Origin: Baaleninema simplex PCC 7105
GTDB lineage: Bacteria; Cyanobacteriota; Cyanobacteriia; Cyanobacteriales; Geitlerinemataceae
Direction: 5' to 3'
Length of the DNA stretch: 55,205 nucleotides
NCBI RefSeq assembly: GCF_000332355.1
Contig: NZ_KB235958.1
Coordinates: 774,473 to 829,677 of the forward strand
Made by a program: the position numbers and the translations under genes. Shown here one piece after another: positions 20,545-29,999 of the stretch. Within the stretch, counting starts at the first letter, position 1; each line of letters opens with the position of its first letter. The notes below the pieces were generated by a model. It saw only the letters and a program-made list of their open reading frames with translations, ran no database searches and was not told the origin of the DNA.

Positions 20545-20892
20545 GGTCTTTTAGTCGATCGTAAAGTGTCATTCATCCTTTCAGTAAAACGTTATTTATT
20601 TTTTAAAATTTTGCTTAAATTGATTTAAATTTTAAAAAATTATAGAAATATTTAATATTTTTTAAGGTTAGATAAAATGTATCATATTTTTTTGCAAAGA
20701 TATAATTTTAAAATATAATTTTGAGGTGGACTGAATCGAGCGAAACCGAAACTCAACAACAGCTTAATTCGTTGCAGAGACTTCAATTTTATGAATTTAC
20801 TTTTTTGAGATTTTCCCATTAAATCACATAAAAACACACCAAGATCGAAAAAAAATCATTAGTATCTGGAAAGTTCAGTTCAAAAAACGACT
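20545..20892. other. AT-rich intergenic stretch, no gene seen
   Basis: 348 bp far richer in A+T than the surroundings (long runs of A, T and TTTAAA between 20580 and 20720). No frame, tRNA or strong hairpin was found. It separates two minus-strand genes, so it probably carries the DUF3611 promoter. Confidence 0.5.
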
Positions 20893-23800
20893 TCAACGAT
20901 CGCCGGTTTTAAAAAGTCCTTCCGGTTCGATAAGTTTGGGAATGCGGTGCTGAAAATCGGTCGGGGCGAGCGGTTCGATGTCGGGGTCGAAACCGCCGAC
21001 TTGGAACGACTGCTGTACCCGCAGCGACGCCCCCAACTGTAGAAAAATTAACGCCATGCGATCGTGTGCCAACCGAGGTAACAACGTTCGCCAACTCGCC
21101 AAAACATTAGCGAGGGACTTCAACGGCGTTTCTTCGGGATACTGTCCCAAGCTCGATCGACCGTATTTCCAATCGGGGCGAACTTTTCCGAGGGGCGCTA
21201 GTTCGGTTTCTAACGTGGCCACGAAAGTCGCTAACTGACAAAATCGCTGAGTCTGGGGACTCTCGGGGCGATCGCGCAGCCACTTCACTATATTAGGGTT
21301 TAACTTAATTTCAGCCACTGTCCGTTCGAGCGCCACATACAACGCTTGGGACGAGTCCTGAACGCAAGAGTTCACCGCAGACACGAACGTATTTCCCGTT
21401 CCGTCACCGACACGATATCGCGCCCCCATCACGTCCAACTCTCGCACCAAGCGATCGAACGGCGAAAACCGCATTCCGTCGAAATCGTAATCTTCCGTCA
21501 GGGCGGGAAATTTAACGAGGGTATCGCAAATCGGACGACAACCGAGCCATCCCCACTGACGATCGCCCGCGTAGCAGTTCCACGCCACACGCCCCGCAAT
21601 CAGTCCGTCGGGATTGTGAGTGTAAATTTGGTGGTATTCGATGTCAAAGCGTAACTCGTCCGTCAGCGGTTCCCGTACCACCTGCGCCACGCCATAGGCA
21701 AAATGCCCGAAGTAAATGCCCATCGGGGCAAAATCGGGGTTTTTACCGCCAATGCCGCCGTACAAGTGCATGACCAATGCGCGATCGCCCTCTTGCCAGG
21801 TCAGCGCTTTTTCGGTCGGTAACAGGTTGACGGTGCGAACCCGTCCTTTTAACTCGCTGGCGTCTTGCCAGTATTCTCGATTGATAAATTCGAGGGTGGC
21901 GTCTTCGCCGCTGACGAGGCGATCGCCCGGTAGCGCAAACAAGCGACGGGGCGCGATCGCCGTGACGACAAACGTTCCCGTTACCTCCGGCGCACCGTAG
22001 ATATACCAACCGTCTTCGTTAACTCGAGAACAGTCTAACCCCCGATTCGACGATGGAAACACCCCTCGCATATCGTCGACGACCTGGGGAACGCACACCA
22101 CCTCTTCCACGCCGTCGAAGGTTCCCGAATCGCGGTTGTAATGGCGCACGGGAGCGCGATCGCCGCTTGAGGATTCCCCAGACTCGACGAACTGCACGAG
22201 GCCGTAATACCGTCCCGACACTCGAACCGGGTCGCGATCGATCTTCAACCTCACCTCACCGTCAGTTTCTTCAACGACGATCGCCTCCGACAACCCCACG
22301 AGAACGTCGTCGTCAGGATGCGATCCCGCCAGAGATTCCAGCGGCCCCACCGCCGTCCACCCATCGAGGCGAGTGGGATGGACGTTCCCCTGACGCTGGC
22401 TGACGCGGGTGCGATCGATAAACCGTACAGTTTCCGTCACCCGTTGCACGTAAGACCTGACCGTTTCGTCCTCCTCCCGCCAGTGTAAGGCGATCGTCCG
22501 TCCGACGAGATGGGCAAACTCCGGCGGGGCGCAGTGGACTTCCAGCCAAACCCCGCCCCCAGACAGGCGGCGATCGCGATCGGGTAAAATCAAGCGTCCC
22601 ACCCAAGGCGCGATCGCCCGGTAGCGATCGCCCGGTACGGCAACGTTGACCGGGTAAAAGTCCGGTCGGTTAAACGCCGCCTGACAATACCGTTCGTAGT
22701 TGCTGACGGTACGGAAATCGTCGGGATTCAAACCCGATCGCGCCCAATCTTTCAGCAAAATTCCCGTTACGATGGCGATCGTTTGCTCTAAGTGCGTGCG
22801 ATCGTCCGCCAGCTTTGCCCGAGTCCCCATCGGCCCGGTTTCGCCGTTGTGACCCACCTCTCCCAACGACACGAACGCAATGCGCCCGCGACGTTTCGCC
22901 CGATTCCAGTTCGACAGGAACGCCAGCGGCCAGCGACCGGGAAAGATCGCCGCTCCCAACTTTTCGACGAAATCTTTCTCGCCAGCCAAGTGATACAGCC
23001 GTTCGACCGTCATCGCTCCCGTATTGCCGCTGATGACCCCCGCCAGAGAAATTACCTCGATGGGAGCTTGCGTCGCCTGCTTCAAAAACGACACCGCCCC
23101 CATCGACATCTGACCGCCGCCGCTGTATCCGATCAGCGTAATCGGCGTTCGGCTTCCGATGGGATATCCGTAACGCAGCAGACTCTCGAAAAGGACTTGC
23201 GCCACACCCTGATTTTGAATCGGGCCGTAGCGAGGATCGGCAGAAACGGCGACGGCGACGATATTTCGGGCGTTGACGACAAAACCGATCGGGTTGGCGG
23301 GGTTGCGTTGCGTTAGCGATTCGACAACGCGCCACCACAGAGAAAACAGACTTCCTTCACCGATCGGTCGGTTGGTGACGGAATAGGGAATAATACCTTT
23401 GACGAGGAGAACGTTCGACGGGAGTGCCTCTGTTAAATCGTCGAGCAGTCGTTCGACTTCTGGCAAATATTCGTAAGTGCCTTGGTTGATGCCGTCGAGA
23501 TAAAGAACGTAACGGGCAATGTCAGTACGGGGGGGCGGTTTTTCGACAGCAGTTCCCGACTTCAGGGGTTCTCGACCGTACCATCCCGCCCACCAGGTTA
23601 GTGCTTCGAGGGGCGTCAGCAAGATGGAGACGAGCAATCCCAGAATAAAGATCGTTGCGAGGTCGATCGCCAGTTTGACCGTTCGGTCTAGGGCGTTGTA
23701 GGTACTCGCGAGCCAAGTTTGGGAACTCGGAGACAGCAGTAAAGTTAACGCGAATACTGTGACGGCCAGGACGAGAAAGAGTTTCCAGGGATCGAAGCGC

Positions 23801-24495
23801 AGGGGTTTCGATCGCTGCTGCGCCCGGACGAATTCTACCGCGCGATCGAGGTCTGAGGGCATCGGCGGTCCAGCGAGAACGAGCTGTTCGAGTTCTCGAG
23901 GGTCGGTCACGAGTTGCGTTCCGGCCGCCCAGTCAGTCAGCCAGCGACCGAAAGCGGCGATCGGACGGCCGACAGTCCGTTGCAGGAGTTGCAACACCAA
24001 CCACCCCGCACCGCCGCAGGCGAACGCCCACCACGTCCCCAGACTGCTAATGACTTTAAGGGCGGTTATCGTACCGAGCAATGTCCACAAGGATAATAGA
24101 ATCCCGATGGGAACGCCGAGGTAGGGCAGTCCCACCGCGACACCCAACAGTTGGGGCGCGTAACTCAACGCCAAAGTCGCGGCCACGTCAGCGAAGGCGA
24201 GACGCTCTGCCAGCAACAGGTTCGCCACGAGCCAGGTACTCAACGCCCATCCGCCGTAACTGGCGGCGAACAACACGGCGGCGATCGCCACGCTGAGAAC
24301 GAAGCGAAAGGGTTTGATGCGGTTGACGAACAAGACGACGCACTGTCCGAGGGTTTGGGACAACCCTGCCAGGAGAACGACGAGAATCGCGACCGTCGTT
24401 CCAGAGGGTAGCGTGTTAACGGCGTCAAATGCCTCGGGATCGAGGTTTAACGCTCCCCAGACCAGTTCCCAAAAGCGATCGAGCGCAGTTGACAT
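20893..24495 (-). CDS. Giant membrane-anchored alpha/beta-hydrolase protein of unknown function
   Basis: 1200 residues from ATG 24495 (GTG 24519 also possible). Residues ~30-175 hold a four-to-five-helix Yip1-like membrane domain (TVAILVVLLAGLSQTLGQCV, LPYLGVPIGILLSLWTLLGT). Two further helices follow at ~240-300. Next comes an alpha/beta-hydrolase-like domain: RYVLYLDGINQGTYEYLPEV, a nucleophile elbow LIGYSGGGQMSMG with Ser at ~458, then VISLAGVISGNTGA. The last ~600 residues are unlike anything I can name; they include IYTHNPDGLIAGRVAWNC and YRVGDGTGNTFVSAVNSC, whose His/Asn/Cys pattern could be a second catalytic site. It probably faces the cytoplasm or thylakoid membrane. The upstream neighbour cpcS/cpeS is divergent. 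Confidence 0.7.
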   Translation of the reverse strand: MSTALDRFWELVWGALNLDPEAFDAVNTLPSGTTVAILVVLLAGLSQTLGQCVVLFVNRIKPFRFVLSVAIAAVLFAASYGGWALSTWLVANLLLAERLAFADVAATLALSYAPQLLGVAVGLPYLGVPIGILLSLWTLLGTITALKVISSLGTWWAFACGGAGWLVLQLLQRTVGRPIAAFGRWLTDWAAGTQLVTDPRELEQLVLAGPPMPSDLDRAVEFVRAQQRSKPLRFDPWKLFLVLAVTVFALTLLLSPSSQTWLASTYNALDRTVKLAIDLATIFILGLLVSILLTPLEALTWWAGWYGREPLKSGTAVEKPPPRTDIARYVLYLDGINQGTYEYLPEVERLLDDLTEALPSNVLLVKGIIPYSVTNRPIGEGSLFSLWWRVVESLTQRNPANPIGFVVNARNIVAVAVSADPRYGPIQNQGVAQVLFESLLRYGYPIGSRTPITLIGYSGGGQMSMGAVSFLKQATQAPIEVISLAGVISGNTGAMTVERLYHLAGEKDFVEKLGAAIFPGRWPLAFLSNWNRAKRRGRIAFVSLGEVGHNGETGPMGTRAKLADDRTHLEQTIAIVTGILLKDWARSGLNPDDFRTVSNYERYCQAAFNRPDFYPVNVAVPGDRYRAIAPWVGRLILPDRDRRLSGGGVWLEVHCAPPEFAHLVGRTIALHWREEDETVRSYVQRVTETVRFIDRTRVSQRQGNVHPTRLDGWTAVGPLESLAGSHPDDDVLVGLSEAIVVEETDGEVRLKIDRDPVRVSGRYYGLVQFVESGESSSGDRAPVRHYNRDSGTFDGVEEVVCVPQVVDDMRGVFPSSNRGLDCSRVNEDGWYIYGAPEVTGTFVVTAIAPRRLFALPGDRLVSGEDATLEFINREYWQDASELKGRVRTVNLLPTEKALTWQEGDRALVMHLYGGIGGKNPDFAPMGIYFGHFAYGVAQVVREPLTDELRFDIEYHQIYTHNPDGLIAGRVAWNCYAGDRQWGWLGCRPICDTLVKFPALTEDYDFDGMRFSPFDRLVRELDVMGARYRVGDGTGNTFVSAVNSCVQDSSQALYVALERTVAEIKLNPNIVKWLRDRPESPQTQRFCQLATFVATLETELAPLGKVRPDWKYGRSSLGQYPEETPLKSLANVLASWRTLLPRLAHDRMALIFLQLGASLRVQQSFQVGGFDPDIEPLAPTDFQHRIPKLIEPEGLFKTGDR

Positions 24496-24695
24496 AGGCT
24501 TGCGGAGGGTCGATGACACCCTGCGATCGAGATACTCCCAAATCTTATCCGATTCGAGAGTTTGGATTTTTACAATTTATTGCGGTGGCCTTCGGTGCGA
24601 TCGCCAATTCGGGAGGGTCGAGCGATCGCGTAAGATATCTGAAGGTCATTTGTCCGTTTGAAGGACTATCGCAAGTAAGAGTTAATACAAGATCG

Positions 24696-25214
24696 ATGGA
24701 CGTTCTCGAATTTATCGACCAGTGTGCGGGAAAGTGGTTTTCGCAGCGAACCAGTCACGCCGTTCCTCCTCGGGAGTTAGAGGCAGGAAAATCGGATTTA
24801 TGGATCGATCGCCTACCGACGGAAGATCGCGCGACGATCGATCGGTGTCAGTCAGTGGGACTCTCGAGCGATCGCGTGTTGTGCGCGTTTCGTTCCCGCT
24901 GGGAAGGCACCGTCGGCACTTCCGCCAGCCCGCACAAAGGCTCGACGATGCTGGTGTTCGTCGCAGACGGCGATCGAGCCAACGCGGGCAAATTTTGGCA
25001 ATGGTCCGAACATCAAAACGCCGCCCCCGTCACGGGAGAGTTCGTCCTCGGAACTGACGACGCGTTAACCCTATTCGCTCGTGCCGATGAATTCGAGTCC
25101 GAGGAACGGCTGTGGTTCGTCAGTCCCAACCTCCGAGAGCGCACTAGCGTCGTCCGACACGCCAACGGCGATCGCTACGCGTCCTTCTGTTCTGAAATCC
25201 GCATGGGACTTTAA
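24696..25214 (+). CDS. Phycobiliprotein lyase, CpcS/CpeS family
   Basis: Attaches phycocyanobilin (or a related bilin) to cysteine-84-type sites of phycobiliproteins. At 172 residues it is a lipocalin-like fold of standard length. The N terminus MDVLEFIDQCAGKWFSQRTS is the family signature, followed by ELEAGKSDLWIDRLP and the C-terminal strands ERLWFVSPNLRERTSVVRHA. I chose ATG 24696; the frame continues upstream, but that part is unlike the family. The subtype (CpcS-I, CpcS-III or CpeS) cannot be fixed by eye, so no symbol is given. Confidence 0.9.
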   Translation: MDVLEFIDQCAGKWFSQRTSHAVPPRELEAGKSDLWIDRLPTEDRATIDRCQSVGLSSDRVLCAFRSRWEGTVGTSASPHKGSTMLVFVADGDRANAGKFWQWSEHQNAAPVTGEFVLGTDDALTLFARADEFESEERLWFVSPNLRERTSVVRHANGDRYASFCSEIRMGL

Positions 25215-25341
25215 CAGTGAGCAGCGAGCAGTGAGCAGCGAGCAGTGAACAGTGAGCAGTGAGAATAGTTAACAGGTAACAGTTGCTCCCCCTCTCCCTC
25301 TCTCCCCCTCTCCCCCTCTCCCCCTCTCCCTTGCTCCCCTG
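25215..25341 (+). repeat. Low-complexity tract: heptamer CAGTGAG run and CT-rich octamer run
   Basis: 25215-25262 is about seven copies of CAGTGAG/CAGCGAG. 25285-25341 is a CT-rich tract of CCCCCTCT type. It lies between convergent cpcS/cpeS and clpS. Confidence 0.8.
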
Positions 25342-25348
25342 CTTTCCA

Positions 25349-25672
25349 TCACGCCGGTTCGATCGGTGCCATAGTCAGGCCGGCGCGGCTCAGCTGCATA
25401 TGGTAAAACTCGGCCTGTTCTTGGGGACCGACCCAAACGGTCGCCTGACCTTCGTAATGAACTTGATTGGTCAGTTCCCAGGCGCGATCGCTCGTCATCT
25501 GGGGAATGTATTTCATCAAGCAGGCGGCGACGTGTTGGAATGTGTTGAAATCGTCGTTCAACACGATTACCTTGTAGTTCGGATAATGTTTGCGCTTAAC
25601 TTGACTCGATCGGCCTGGCGCGACGGTCGGTGCGGTGGTGGGACTGGCTACGGCGAACTGCATGACAGTCAT
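25349..25672 (-). CDS. clpS: ATP-dependent Clp protease adaptor ClpS
   Basis: Delivers N-degron proteins to the Clp protease. 107 residues: a variable N-terminal tail, then YKVIVLNDDFNTFQHVAACL (the ligand-binding core with NDD), and the C-terminal GQATVWVGPQEQAEFYHMQL. ATG 25672 (or 25663). It is convergent with cpcS/cpeS across a low-complexity tract. Confidence 0.93.
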   Translation of the reverse strand: MTVMQFAVASPTTAPTVAPGRSSQVKRKHYPNYKVIVLNDDFNTFQHVAACLMKYIPQMTSDRAWELTNQVHYEGQATVWVGPQEQAEFYHMQLSRAGLTMAPIEPA

Positions 25673-25910
25673 GAATTTTCCAAAAAAATAGAGGTCAATG
25701 CGATCGCTCGATTTGCGGAACGTTGAAATTCGCTTTTGAAAATTTTAACAACAACCCGGGATTTCGTGAGGAAAATTCGATCGCTCTGGCGGTGAAACCA
25801 TAAAGTCCCTTGAAAGTTCCTCGAAATTCACACAGAACCTTGCAGCAACCCGGTAAACTAGACTCCGCAATCGATCCGCGTGCGATCGCGCCTTTGGGAC
25901 TCTCGAAGCT

Positions 25911-26663
25911 ATGTCAGAAACTCTAGACACTTCTGCCTTAGATACCGTTAGCGTGTTGGGAATGCCCGTGCATCTCTATCCCGATTACGTGGCATGGCTG
26001 CATTCTCGACTCGACCGACATCTCGGTACTCACGTCGTCACCCTCAACGCGGAAATGACGATGCAAGCTGAAACCAACCCCGCCCTCGCCAACGCGATCG
26101 CTCGAGCCGAACTGTCGATCCCCGACGGTGCGGGTGTCGTTCTTTATTTACAACTGTTGGGACACCGCGTCAAACGCTGTCCGGGGATCGAACTGGCGCA
26201 AACGCTACTGTCGCAACTCGACTCGTCGCGATCGGTCTTTTTCTACGGGGGCAAACCGGAGGTCGTTCGACAGGCCGCCGAGACCCTCAAACAACAGTAT
26301 CGAAACTTGAATCTCGTCGGGGTGCGACACGGCTATTTGTCCGACGAGGAACGACAAGATTTGACCCGCGAGTTACAACAGAAACAACCCGATGTCGTGT
26401 TGGTCGGGTTGGGCGTTCCCCGTCAGGAACTCTGGATTGTCGAACACCGCCATCTCTGCCCCAATGCCGTTTGGATCGGCGTCGGCGGAAGTTTCGATAT
26501 TTGGGCCGGTGTCAAAACTCGCGCCCCGGACTGGATGGGAAACAACCATCTAGAATGGGCGTATCGCCTCTATCAAGAGCCTTGGCGCTGGCGGCGAATG
26601 TTAGCGTTGCCGAAGTTTGCCTTCAAGGTTTTGGGCGATTTCGGACAGCGTAAAGTTTTTTAA
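25911..26663 (+). CDS. WecG/TagA/CpsF family glycosyltransferase
   Basis: 250 residues. The family transfers N-acetylmannosamine-type sugars to lipid-linked acceptors in surface polysaccharide synthesis. Signature segments: VVTLNAEMTMQAETNP, LSIPDGAGVVLYLQLLG (the PDG motif), RCPGIELAQ, FFYGGKPEVVRQAAE, VLVGLGVPRQELWI, and VGGSFDIWAGVKTRAPDWM. The start is ATG 25911. The lipase gene follows 52 bp downstream; a shared transcript is possible but no functional link is apparent. Confidence 0.92.
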   Translation: MSETLDTSALDTVSVLGMPVHLYPDYVAWLHSRLDRHLGTHVVTLNAEMTMQAETNPALANAIARAELSIPDGAGVVLYLQLLGHRVKRCPGIELAQTLLSQLDSSRSVFFYGGKPEVVRQAAETLKQQYRNLNLVGVRHGYLSDEERQDLTRELQQKQPDVVLVGLGVPRQELWIVEHRHLCPNAVWIGVGGSFDIWAGVKTRAPDWMGNNHLEWAYRLYQEPWRWRRMLALPKFAFKVLGDFGQRKVF

Positions 26664-26715
26664 CCGTCTAGCCTTTTGGCAACGGATTCAAACTGTGACG
26701 GGCGAGGGGGACACG

Positions 26716-27780
26716 ATGGCGAAATTGAATCGTCGGCAAATGTTGATTGCGGGGTTAGTGGCCGGTGCGGCGACGAGCGTTACGGTAAACTACTTGCGCG
26801 ATCGCATGGCCGAAGACACCTCTGAGGGTAAAGCCGATCTGGGGTTCGAGGAAGAGACTCCCCTCGAACGGTTGTTAGAAGTCCGCGATTCGGTCACCCT
26901 CACCCCTCCGGAGGTTCCCTACGATCGCGCGTTGTCGAGTTTTTTCGTGCGTTGCTGTCGTCTGGGAACCGAACAGTATCTCAAAGCCGAGCAAAGTCTA
27001 CAGGATGCCTTGCAGTACGACGGCGCGATCTCCCAACTCGAGAGCTATACGGAGGAATTTGAGGCTTACCGACAGGTGGCGTCGTTCAAAGCGGAACGAG
27101 AACCGGGTTTCCTCGAAAAACAAATCAAAAAGCACGTCTTGAAGGAGATGGAGGTTCCAGAAATCCGACAGGTATACTACGGATTTGTTTTAACGTCTCC
27201 CCAACACCACATTGTCGTGTTTCGCGGAACTCAGGAACTCGACGAGTGGATTGCAAACCTCGATGCCTCTCAGGAATACTATCGGATTTACGATATCAGT
27301 CCCGGTCGAGTCCACAAGGGGTTTAATGACATTTACCAGGAAACCCTCGACGAACAAGTTCGAGCGGTCGTCGGCTCTCTCGATCCGAATTTACCCTGTT
27401 ACTTTACCGGACACAGCCTTGGGGGAGCGTTAGCGGTTCTCGCCGCGATCGATATTGCCGAATCCTTTAGCGATCGCCGCGATCGACTGCGAGCCTACAC
27501 CTACGGAACTCCTCGCGTCGGCGACCCGATCTTTGCCAAATACTACAGCGAGTTAGTCCCCAATACCTACCGCATCGTCAACATCGCCGACGTAACCCCC
27601 ACGCTACCGCCAACGGTCTTAGGGAAACAAGTGTACCTCCACGTCGGCCAGGAATGGTCGTTTCTCAATCAAACGGGAGATATGAGTCCGAACCACCAAC
27701 TCGCTGCCTACCGAGCTGCGATCGAGCGCCAAATCGAACAAACTGACGTTACGTCCTATAACAACATCGCGACGGGATAG
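26716..27780 (+). CDS. Class 3 lipase family protein, exported or membrane-tethered
   Basis: 354 residues from ATG 26716, behind GAGGGGG. The N terminus KLNRRQMLIAGLVAGA is a twin-arginine-like or uncleaved anchor signal. The alpha/beta-hydrolase of the lipase-3 type shows HIVVFRGTQELDEWIANLD, RVHKGFNDIYQE, the nucleophile elbow FTGHSLGGALAVL, YGTPRVGDPIFAK, the acid loop NIADVTPTLPP and the His loop MSPNHQLAAY, so Ser-Asp-His is complete. Likely a lipid ester hydrolase at the membrane or in the periplasm. The frame stays open upstream into the preceding gene's end, but the RBS supports 26716. Confidence 0.88.
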   Translation: MAKLNRRQMLIAGLVAGAATSVTVNYLRDRMAEDTSEGKADLGFEEETPLERLLEVRDSVTLTPPEVPYDRALSSFFVRCCRLGTEQYLKAEQSLQDALQYDGAISQLESYTEEFEAYRQVASFKAEREPGFLEKQIKKHVLKEMEVPEIRQVYYGFVLTSPQHHIVVFRGTQELDEWIANLDASQEYYRIYDISPGRVHKGFNDIYQETLDEQVRAVVGSLDPNLPCYFTGHSLGGALAVLAAIDIAESFSDRRDRLRAYTYGTPRVGDPIFAKYYSELVPNTYRIVNIADVTPTLPPTVLGKQVYLHVGQEWSFLNQTGDMSPNHQLAAYRAAIERQIEQTDVTSYNNIATG

Positions 27781-27852
27781 CGGTTTTGGAGTATTTTCAA
27801 AGCAAATCCCGTCAATTTTCGATGCGATCGTTCAATGTGAGGAGTCAACGTT

Positions 27853-28983
27853 GTGAAACTTGGGGATTGGATCGCCGTTATCGGTTTTATCATATCTATT
27901 ACCATAATTTGGCAGTTTCGTCAAATTTTATTGTTGGTTTTTACGGCGATGGTGTTAGCGATCGCCCTCAACAGTCTCGTGCGCTGGATTCAGCAGTTCG
28001 GAATCCGTCGCGGCATCGAGATCGGTCGCGGAAAAGCGGTGTTGCTGTCACTGCTGTTCGTTTTGTTATTTGGCATCTTGTTTGTCGGACTCGTGGTTCC
28101 GCCGTTCGTCGAGCAGTTCCAACAACTCCTCGAACTGGTTCCCGTGGGGCTGCAACGGTTTCTCGCGTGGCTCGACGGCGTCCTCGAAAATCCCCCCACA
28201 TGGTTGAAACTCGAGGAAATCGACTTACCCGACTTCTCCGATTTCACGCGCCAAGTCGGGCCGCTGGCCGGAGATCTACTCGGAAACTTCTTTACCTTTT
28301 TCTCGAACTCTCTGGCCGTTTTACTGCAACTGCTCCTCGTCGTCGTCCTGACGGTGATGTTTCTGGTCAGTCCCACGTCCTATCGCAACATGACGATTCG
28401 GCTGTTTCCCTCGTTTTACCGACGTCGCGCCGATGAAATCTTCACTGCTTGCGAAACCTCTCTTCTCAACTGGATGGGGGGAATCGTCATCAACTCCCTG
28501 TTCGTGGCGAGTCTCAGCGCCATCGGCTTAGTTGCGTTGCAAGTTAAATTTGTCTTCGCTCACGCGCTCCTGGCGGGTGCGTTTAACTTTATTCCCAATA
28601 TCGGCCCGACGATGAGCGTGGTGTTTCCCGTGTCTGTAGCACTACTGGATACGCCCTTAAAAGCTTTGGCGGTTTTGATTTTGTATTTGGTCATTCAAAA
28701 CCTGGAAAGCTACTGGTTCAGTCCGATGGTGATGCAAAAGCAGGTGTCTTTGCTTCCGGCGGCGACGTTGACGGCGCAAATTTTCTTCGCCACGTTTTTA
28801 GGGTTGTTGGGGCTGATTTTGGCGCTCCCGTTGGCTGTGGTGACGAAAACTTGGATCGAGGAAGCGTTTATTAAAGACGTTCTCGATCGCTGGTCTGGCC
28901 GTCCTCAGCGTCAGATTTCCCGTCAGGTGGCCGCCTTGGAACGGGCCAATCCTTCTGATGCGATCGACGATCCCTGGAATTGA
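27853..28983 (+). CDS. AI-2E (UPF0118) family transporter
   Basis: 376 residues with about eight membrane segments. N-terminal pair WIAVIGFIISITIIWQFRQI and LLVFTAMVLAIALNSLVRWI, then LSLLFVLLFGILFVGLVVPP, a long helical periplasmic part, and C-terminal helices including the family motif FNFIPNIGPTMSVVFPV and VSLLPAATLTAQIFFATFLG. The family contains quorum-signal and ion exporters; the substrate here is unknown. GTG 27853 is used, with GGAG ten bases upstream; no ATG is available at the right place. Confidence 0.9.
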   Translation: MKLGDWIAVIGFIISITIIWQFRQILLLVFTAMVLAIALNSLVRWIQQFGIRRGIEIGRGKAVLLSLLFVLLFGILFVGLVVPPFVEQFQQLLELVPVGLQRFLAWLDGVLENPPTWLKLEEIDLPDFSDFTRQVGPLAGDLLGNFFTFFSNSLAVLLQLLLVVVLTVMFLVSPTSYRNMTIRLFPSFYRRRADEIFTACETSLLNWMGGIVINSLFVASLSAIGLVALQVKFVFAHALLAGAFNFIPNIGPTMSVVFPVSVALLDTPLKALAVLILYLVIQNLESYWFSPMVMQKQVSLLPAATLTAQIFFATFLGLLGLILALPLAVVTKTWIEEAFIKDVLDRWSGRPQRQISRQVAALERANPSDAIDDPWN

Positions 28984-29012
28984 GATCTCGCAGCGATCGC
29001 TAGACTCCCGTT

Positions 29013-29762
29013 CTAGACGCGATCCTCGGCGTGTCGAAACAGTTCCCAATCGGGACAGGTTGGGGTTTCGCGATCGAAGGGATGCGGCGCACAGCGAACG
29101 TCGTCGTCACCGTGGTAGTACTTGCAGGCGTGGCACGGACGCACTCGCCCCAAGATTTCTCGCCAACCTGCGATCGCCGTTTCCGCAGTGTGACGAGATC
29201 TGACCGCCCAGCGATCGCGCGGTTCGAGATGTAATGCTTTTTCAAACGCATCGAGGGCAAATTCGTACAACCGCATCACTTTCAATCCATAGCGCGTGAC
29301 AGCTTCGCGGCGGTGTTCGTACAGTCTACCTTGCTCGAACAACAGCCATCCGTATTCGCTCCAGGCGTCGGCGGAATTCGAGTTGTCGTCCGAGGGTTGA
29401 CAGTCTGCGATCGCCCGATCGATCGTCGCCAGCAGTTCCCGAGGATGCCAGGGTTTGCTGATGTAGGCTTCGGCGTGTTTGAGACTCCAGTACAAGGCGA
29501 TGGTTTGAGAATTTCCCGTCAGCATCACCACCGGAACCTGGCGAGTTTGTGGGTTGGCTTTGAGTAACCGACAGGCGGCGTACCCGTCGAGATTCGGCAT
29601 CACCAAATCCATTAACACCACGTCGGGACGGGATTCTTCAACTCGTTCTAGGGCTTCGACCCCGTCGCAGGCGGCAATGGCATCGAGTCCGCTCCATTTG
29701 AGCTGGTACGCGATACATTCTCGTTGGCTGCGCGAGTCTTCTACGACGAGGACGGTACTCAT
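29013..29762 (-). CDS. Response regulator with receiver, helical and Cys-cluster domains
   Basis: 249 residues from ATG 29762 (MSTVLVVEDSRSQREC). The receiver domain 1-125 has acidic ED at 8-9, phospho-Asp 52 (VVLMDLVMPNLDG) and the Lys of YISKPWHP. Then comes an acidic linker (SDDNSNSADAWSEY), a TPR-like helical stretch (YEFALDAFEKALHLEPRDRW) and a terminal CHACKYYHGDDDVRCAPHP plus a CPDWE motif. Four cysteines in C-x2-C...C...C spacing suggest a metal or redox site, a C-terminal module I believe recurs in cyanobacterial proteins. No DNA-binding output. It converges with the transporter gene across 29 bp. Confidence 0.88.
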   Translation of the reverse strand: MSTVLVVEDSRSQRECIAYQLKWSGLDAIAACDGVEALERVEESRPDVVLMDLVMPNLDGYAACRLLKANPQTRQVPVVMLTGNSQTIALYWSLKHAEAYISKPWHPRELLATIDRAIADCQPSDDNSNSADAWSEYGWLLFEQGRLYEHRREAVTRYGLKVMRLYEFALDAFEKALHLEPRDRWAVRSRHTAETAIAGWREILGRVRPCHACKYYHGDDDVRCAPHPFDRETPTCPDWELFRHAEDRV

Positions 29763-29931
29763 TGACGGAAGTGTAAGGGATAGGAGACGACTCGAAAAAT
29801 CGAACGGCTTAGGCTTAACGTACCCCAATCCTTTTGAAAAAGCGGCACTCACCGATCTTTCCCGTGATGGATCGATTTGGGAGTCTCTCGGTACATCTTT
29901 CGAGTCGTTTCGATGTCTTTACGACGAAAAA

Positions 29932-29955
29932 GAGGCTGACTCCGGAGTCAGCCTC
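29932..29955 (-). terminator. Rho-independent terminator of the psb35-like gene
   Basis: GAGGCTGACTCC (29932-29943) and GGAGTCAGCCTC (29944-29955) form a perfect 12-bp palindrome; on the minus strand it is followed by TTTTTCG. It lies 45 nt past the stop at 30000. Confidence 0.85.
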
Positions 29956-29999
29956 GAATCTTTTGCAGTTTTTAACGCGATGCGCTGCACACTATCGAT

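Noticed and set aside
22053-24661. Long frames on the plus strand opposite the giant hydrolase gene
   Set aside because: Arg/Pro-rich translations typical of antisense shadows; the minus-strand frame has helices and catalytic motifs.
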